Shown in pieces: positions 32,296-33,343 of a stretch of DNA of 33,343 nt. This DNA is from Phytophthora quininea (taxonomy: Eukaryota > Oomycota > Peronosporomycetes > Peronosporales > Peronosporaceae): NCBI GenBank assembly GCA_011947345.1, contig JAAVTG010000470.1:1-33343 (forward strand), written 5' to 3'. Within the stretch, counting starts at the first letter, position 1. Each line of letters starts with the position of its first letter. The notes under the pieces were generated by a model that saw nothing but the letters and a program-made list of their open reading frames with translations, was not told where the DNA came from and did no database searches. The position numbers and the translations under genes were made by a program.

Positions 32296-33343
32296 TTAGT
32301 TGTACCCGCTGTTGTTGTTGGACGTTTTCACGAGGGCTGTGCTGCTCGGACTGCAGTGCGCACCAGCAATGCCGAGATCGTTGCTTTCAAACCGAGATTT
32401 TGCTCTCATGGATGTGAACTGCATACTGCGCAGCTGATGCACCGCTGCGCCATGTTTTAACAATCGCTTTGATTCGCTTCTAATGTCGCCTCGATGGCCT
32501 TCGCTTGAAGACGTATTTGACCGGCGCAAGTTGTTTGTCGAAGCAATTCGTTTCCTGCGAGCATCGACGATTACTTTGTCAACTCGAAAACATTTTCGGT
32601 GTTTGATCGCACCTGTACTTGTGCGCAAGGTGCGACTGCATCATGCGGCGCTGATTGGGATTCACGTCTTTCTTGTCCAGCAAGGCTGTAGCAACAGGGG
32701 AAAAATAAAGTGCGTTTACAGCGCAATCGCAAGCTCAAGAAAACCTTAACAGCACACACCTAGACGGGCAGACGAAAAGGCGACGGTCTTCTCGCGATAC
32801 TTCGTCGTAGCGGTGACTGGATTGCCTCGTAGATCCAGCTCTACTAGCGTTGTGACTCCACCGACGAGAGCAAAGACCCGCTCCAAGTCGCTGATGAAGT
32901 TTTTGGAGAGGTCAAGCTGCTCCAGACTGCGCAGAGCAAGCAACGGCTCCGTGGAGGCCACGCGACAGTTGGAGAGGTCCAGCACGCGCAAGGTCCGCTG
33001 TGAACAACGAGAAGAGCACGCACACGTGAGAAAATTCTACACTGGACCAGCTCCACTGCAAACCTACCGCTAGGGCCCACATCGTCTCCTCTTCGAACGA
33101 GAACTCTAAGTCCAGGGGTACAGCCTGGTTGGCCAGATACAGCTCCTGCAGACGAAAGCACTCGCGCAGCCCCTCCAGTCTCGGAATGGCGTTCGTCTCC
33201 AGGTACAGCTTCTCCAACTTCTTCAGTGGCTCCATATTCTCGATGCGTTTTAGGCAATTTCCTTGCAGATGCAGATGTGTGAGCTGCGGCACCGCGTCCA
33301 GGTTCTCGATCGTTTCCACCTCGTTGTCGTAGAGGTAGAGTAC
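32296..33343 (-). CDS. PPP1R42-like leucine-rich-repeat protein, 5' partial
   Basis: Exons >33343-33068, 32997-32760, 32685-32613 and 32554-32296 join in phase; the start lies beyond the window. It has SDS22/LRRC-type repeats (VPQLTHLHLQGNCLKRIENM, LKKLEKLYLETNAIPRLEGL, LQELYLANQAVPLDL, LRVLDLSNC, LEQLDLSKNFISDLERV, LVELDLRGNPV). The NQAVPLDLEF segment and the NPVTATTKYREKTV plus ALLDKKDVNPNQRRMM end match the pattern of protein phosphatase 1 regulatory subunit 42 (LRRC67), a centrosome/cilium-associated PP1 regulator in animals. That would suit a flagellate-spore organism. The last exon adds an 86-codon Ser/Asn-rich tail of no known domain. The function is inferred from family resemblance. 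Confidence 0.8.

Noticed and set aside
1..33343. RXLR or Crinkler effector genes
   Set aside because: No frame shows a signal peptide followed by RXLR-EER or LFLAK; apparent RxLR strings occur only in shadow frames.
1..33343. CRISPR array, rRNA or tRNA genes
   Set aside because: No regularly spaced direct repeats and no tRNA or rRNA signature noticed on either strand.

Overview
The window looks like an oomycete nuclear genome segment (Phytophthora/Peronosporales-like; species not determinable). The signs are multi-exon genes with very short GT-AG introns (about 56-117 nt), a start-site element TCATTTC just upstream of one start codon, a Cys/His-repeat protein of the 'WRKY19-like' kind common in oomycetes, a Tc1-type transposon, and compact divergent gene pairs. 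No bacterial, viral or CRISPR signature is visible.

Layout. Bases 1-29732 form one huge inverted repeat. A left arm (1-14334) is repeated as its reverse complement in the right arm (15393-29732), around a 1.06 kb unique centre (14335-15392). The centre is the interior of a Tc1-like transposon (14083-15643) whose roughly 250-bp terminal inverted repeats are the innermost parts of the two arms. The transposon is single copy, while everything outside it is present twice. From the outside inwards each arm carries: aminoacylase-1 (ACY1, M20 metallopeptidase); a divergently transcribed Zn-ribbon-like protein with a YxxxxLL motif; a large polyglutamine protein with an ABM-like N-terminal region; a small uncertain reading frame; a protein with five Cys/His repeats; a six-exon gene of unknown function; and about 4 kb of gene-poor, repeat-like DNA with a possible solo LTR. 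Immediately next to the transposon is the first part of an open frame that the insertion interrupts.

Bases 29733-33343 are single copy: mitochondrial-type enoyl-CoA delta isomerase (ECI1-like, minus), divergent from aspartate-semialdehyde dehydrogenase (plus), then a PPP1R42-like leucine-rich-repeat protein (minus, 5' end beyond the window).

Main message. I found no base substitutions between the two 14.3-kb arms. The 17 differences I located are, with one exception, changes of homopolymer length. Many reading frames, including those in the single-copy part, are also broken by homopolymer-length or short-repeat errors. This fits an error-prone long-read consensus. The palindrome is therefore either a very young fold-back duplication seeded by the transposon's inverted repeats or a fold-back/assembly artefact seeded by them. 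Deciding between these is the most valuable check here. The genes do not form an obvious joint pathway; ACY1, ECI1 and Asd are metabolic housekeeping genes.
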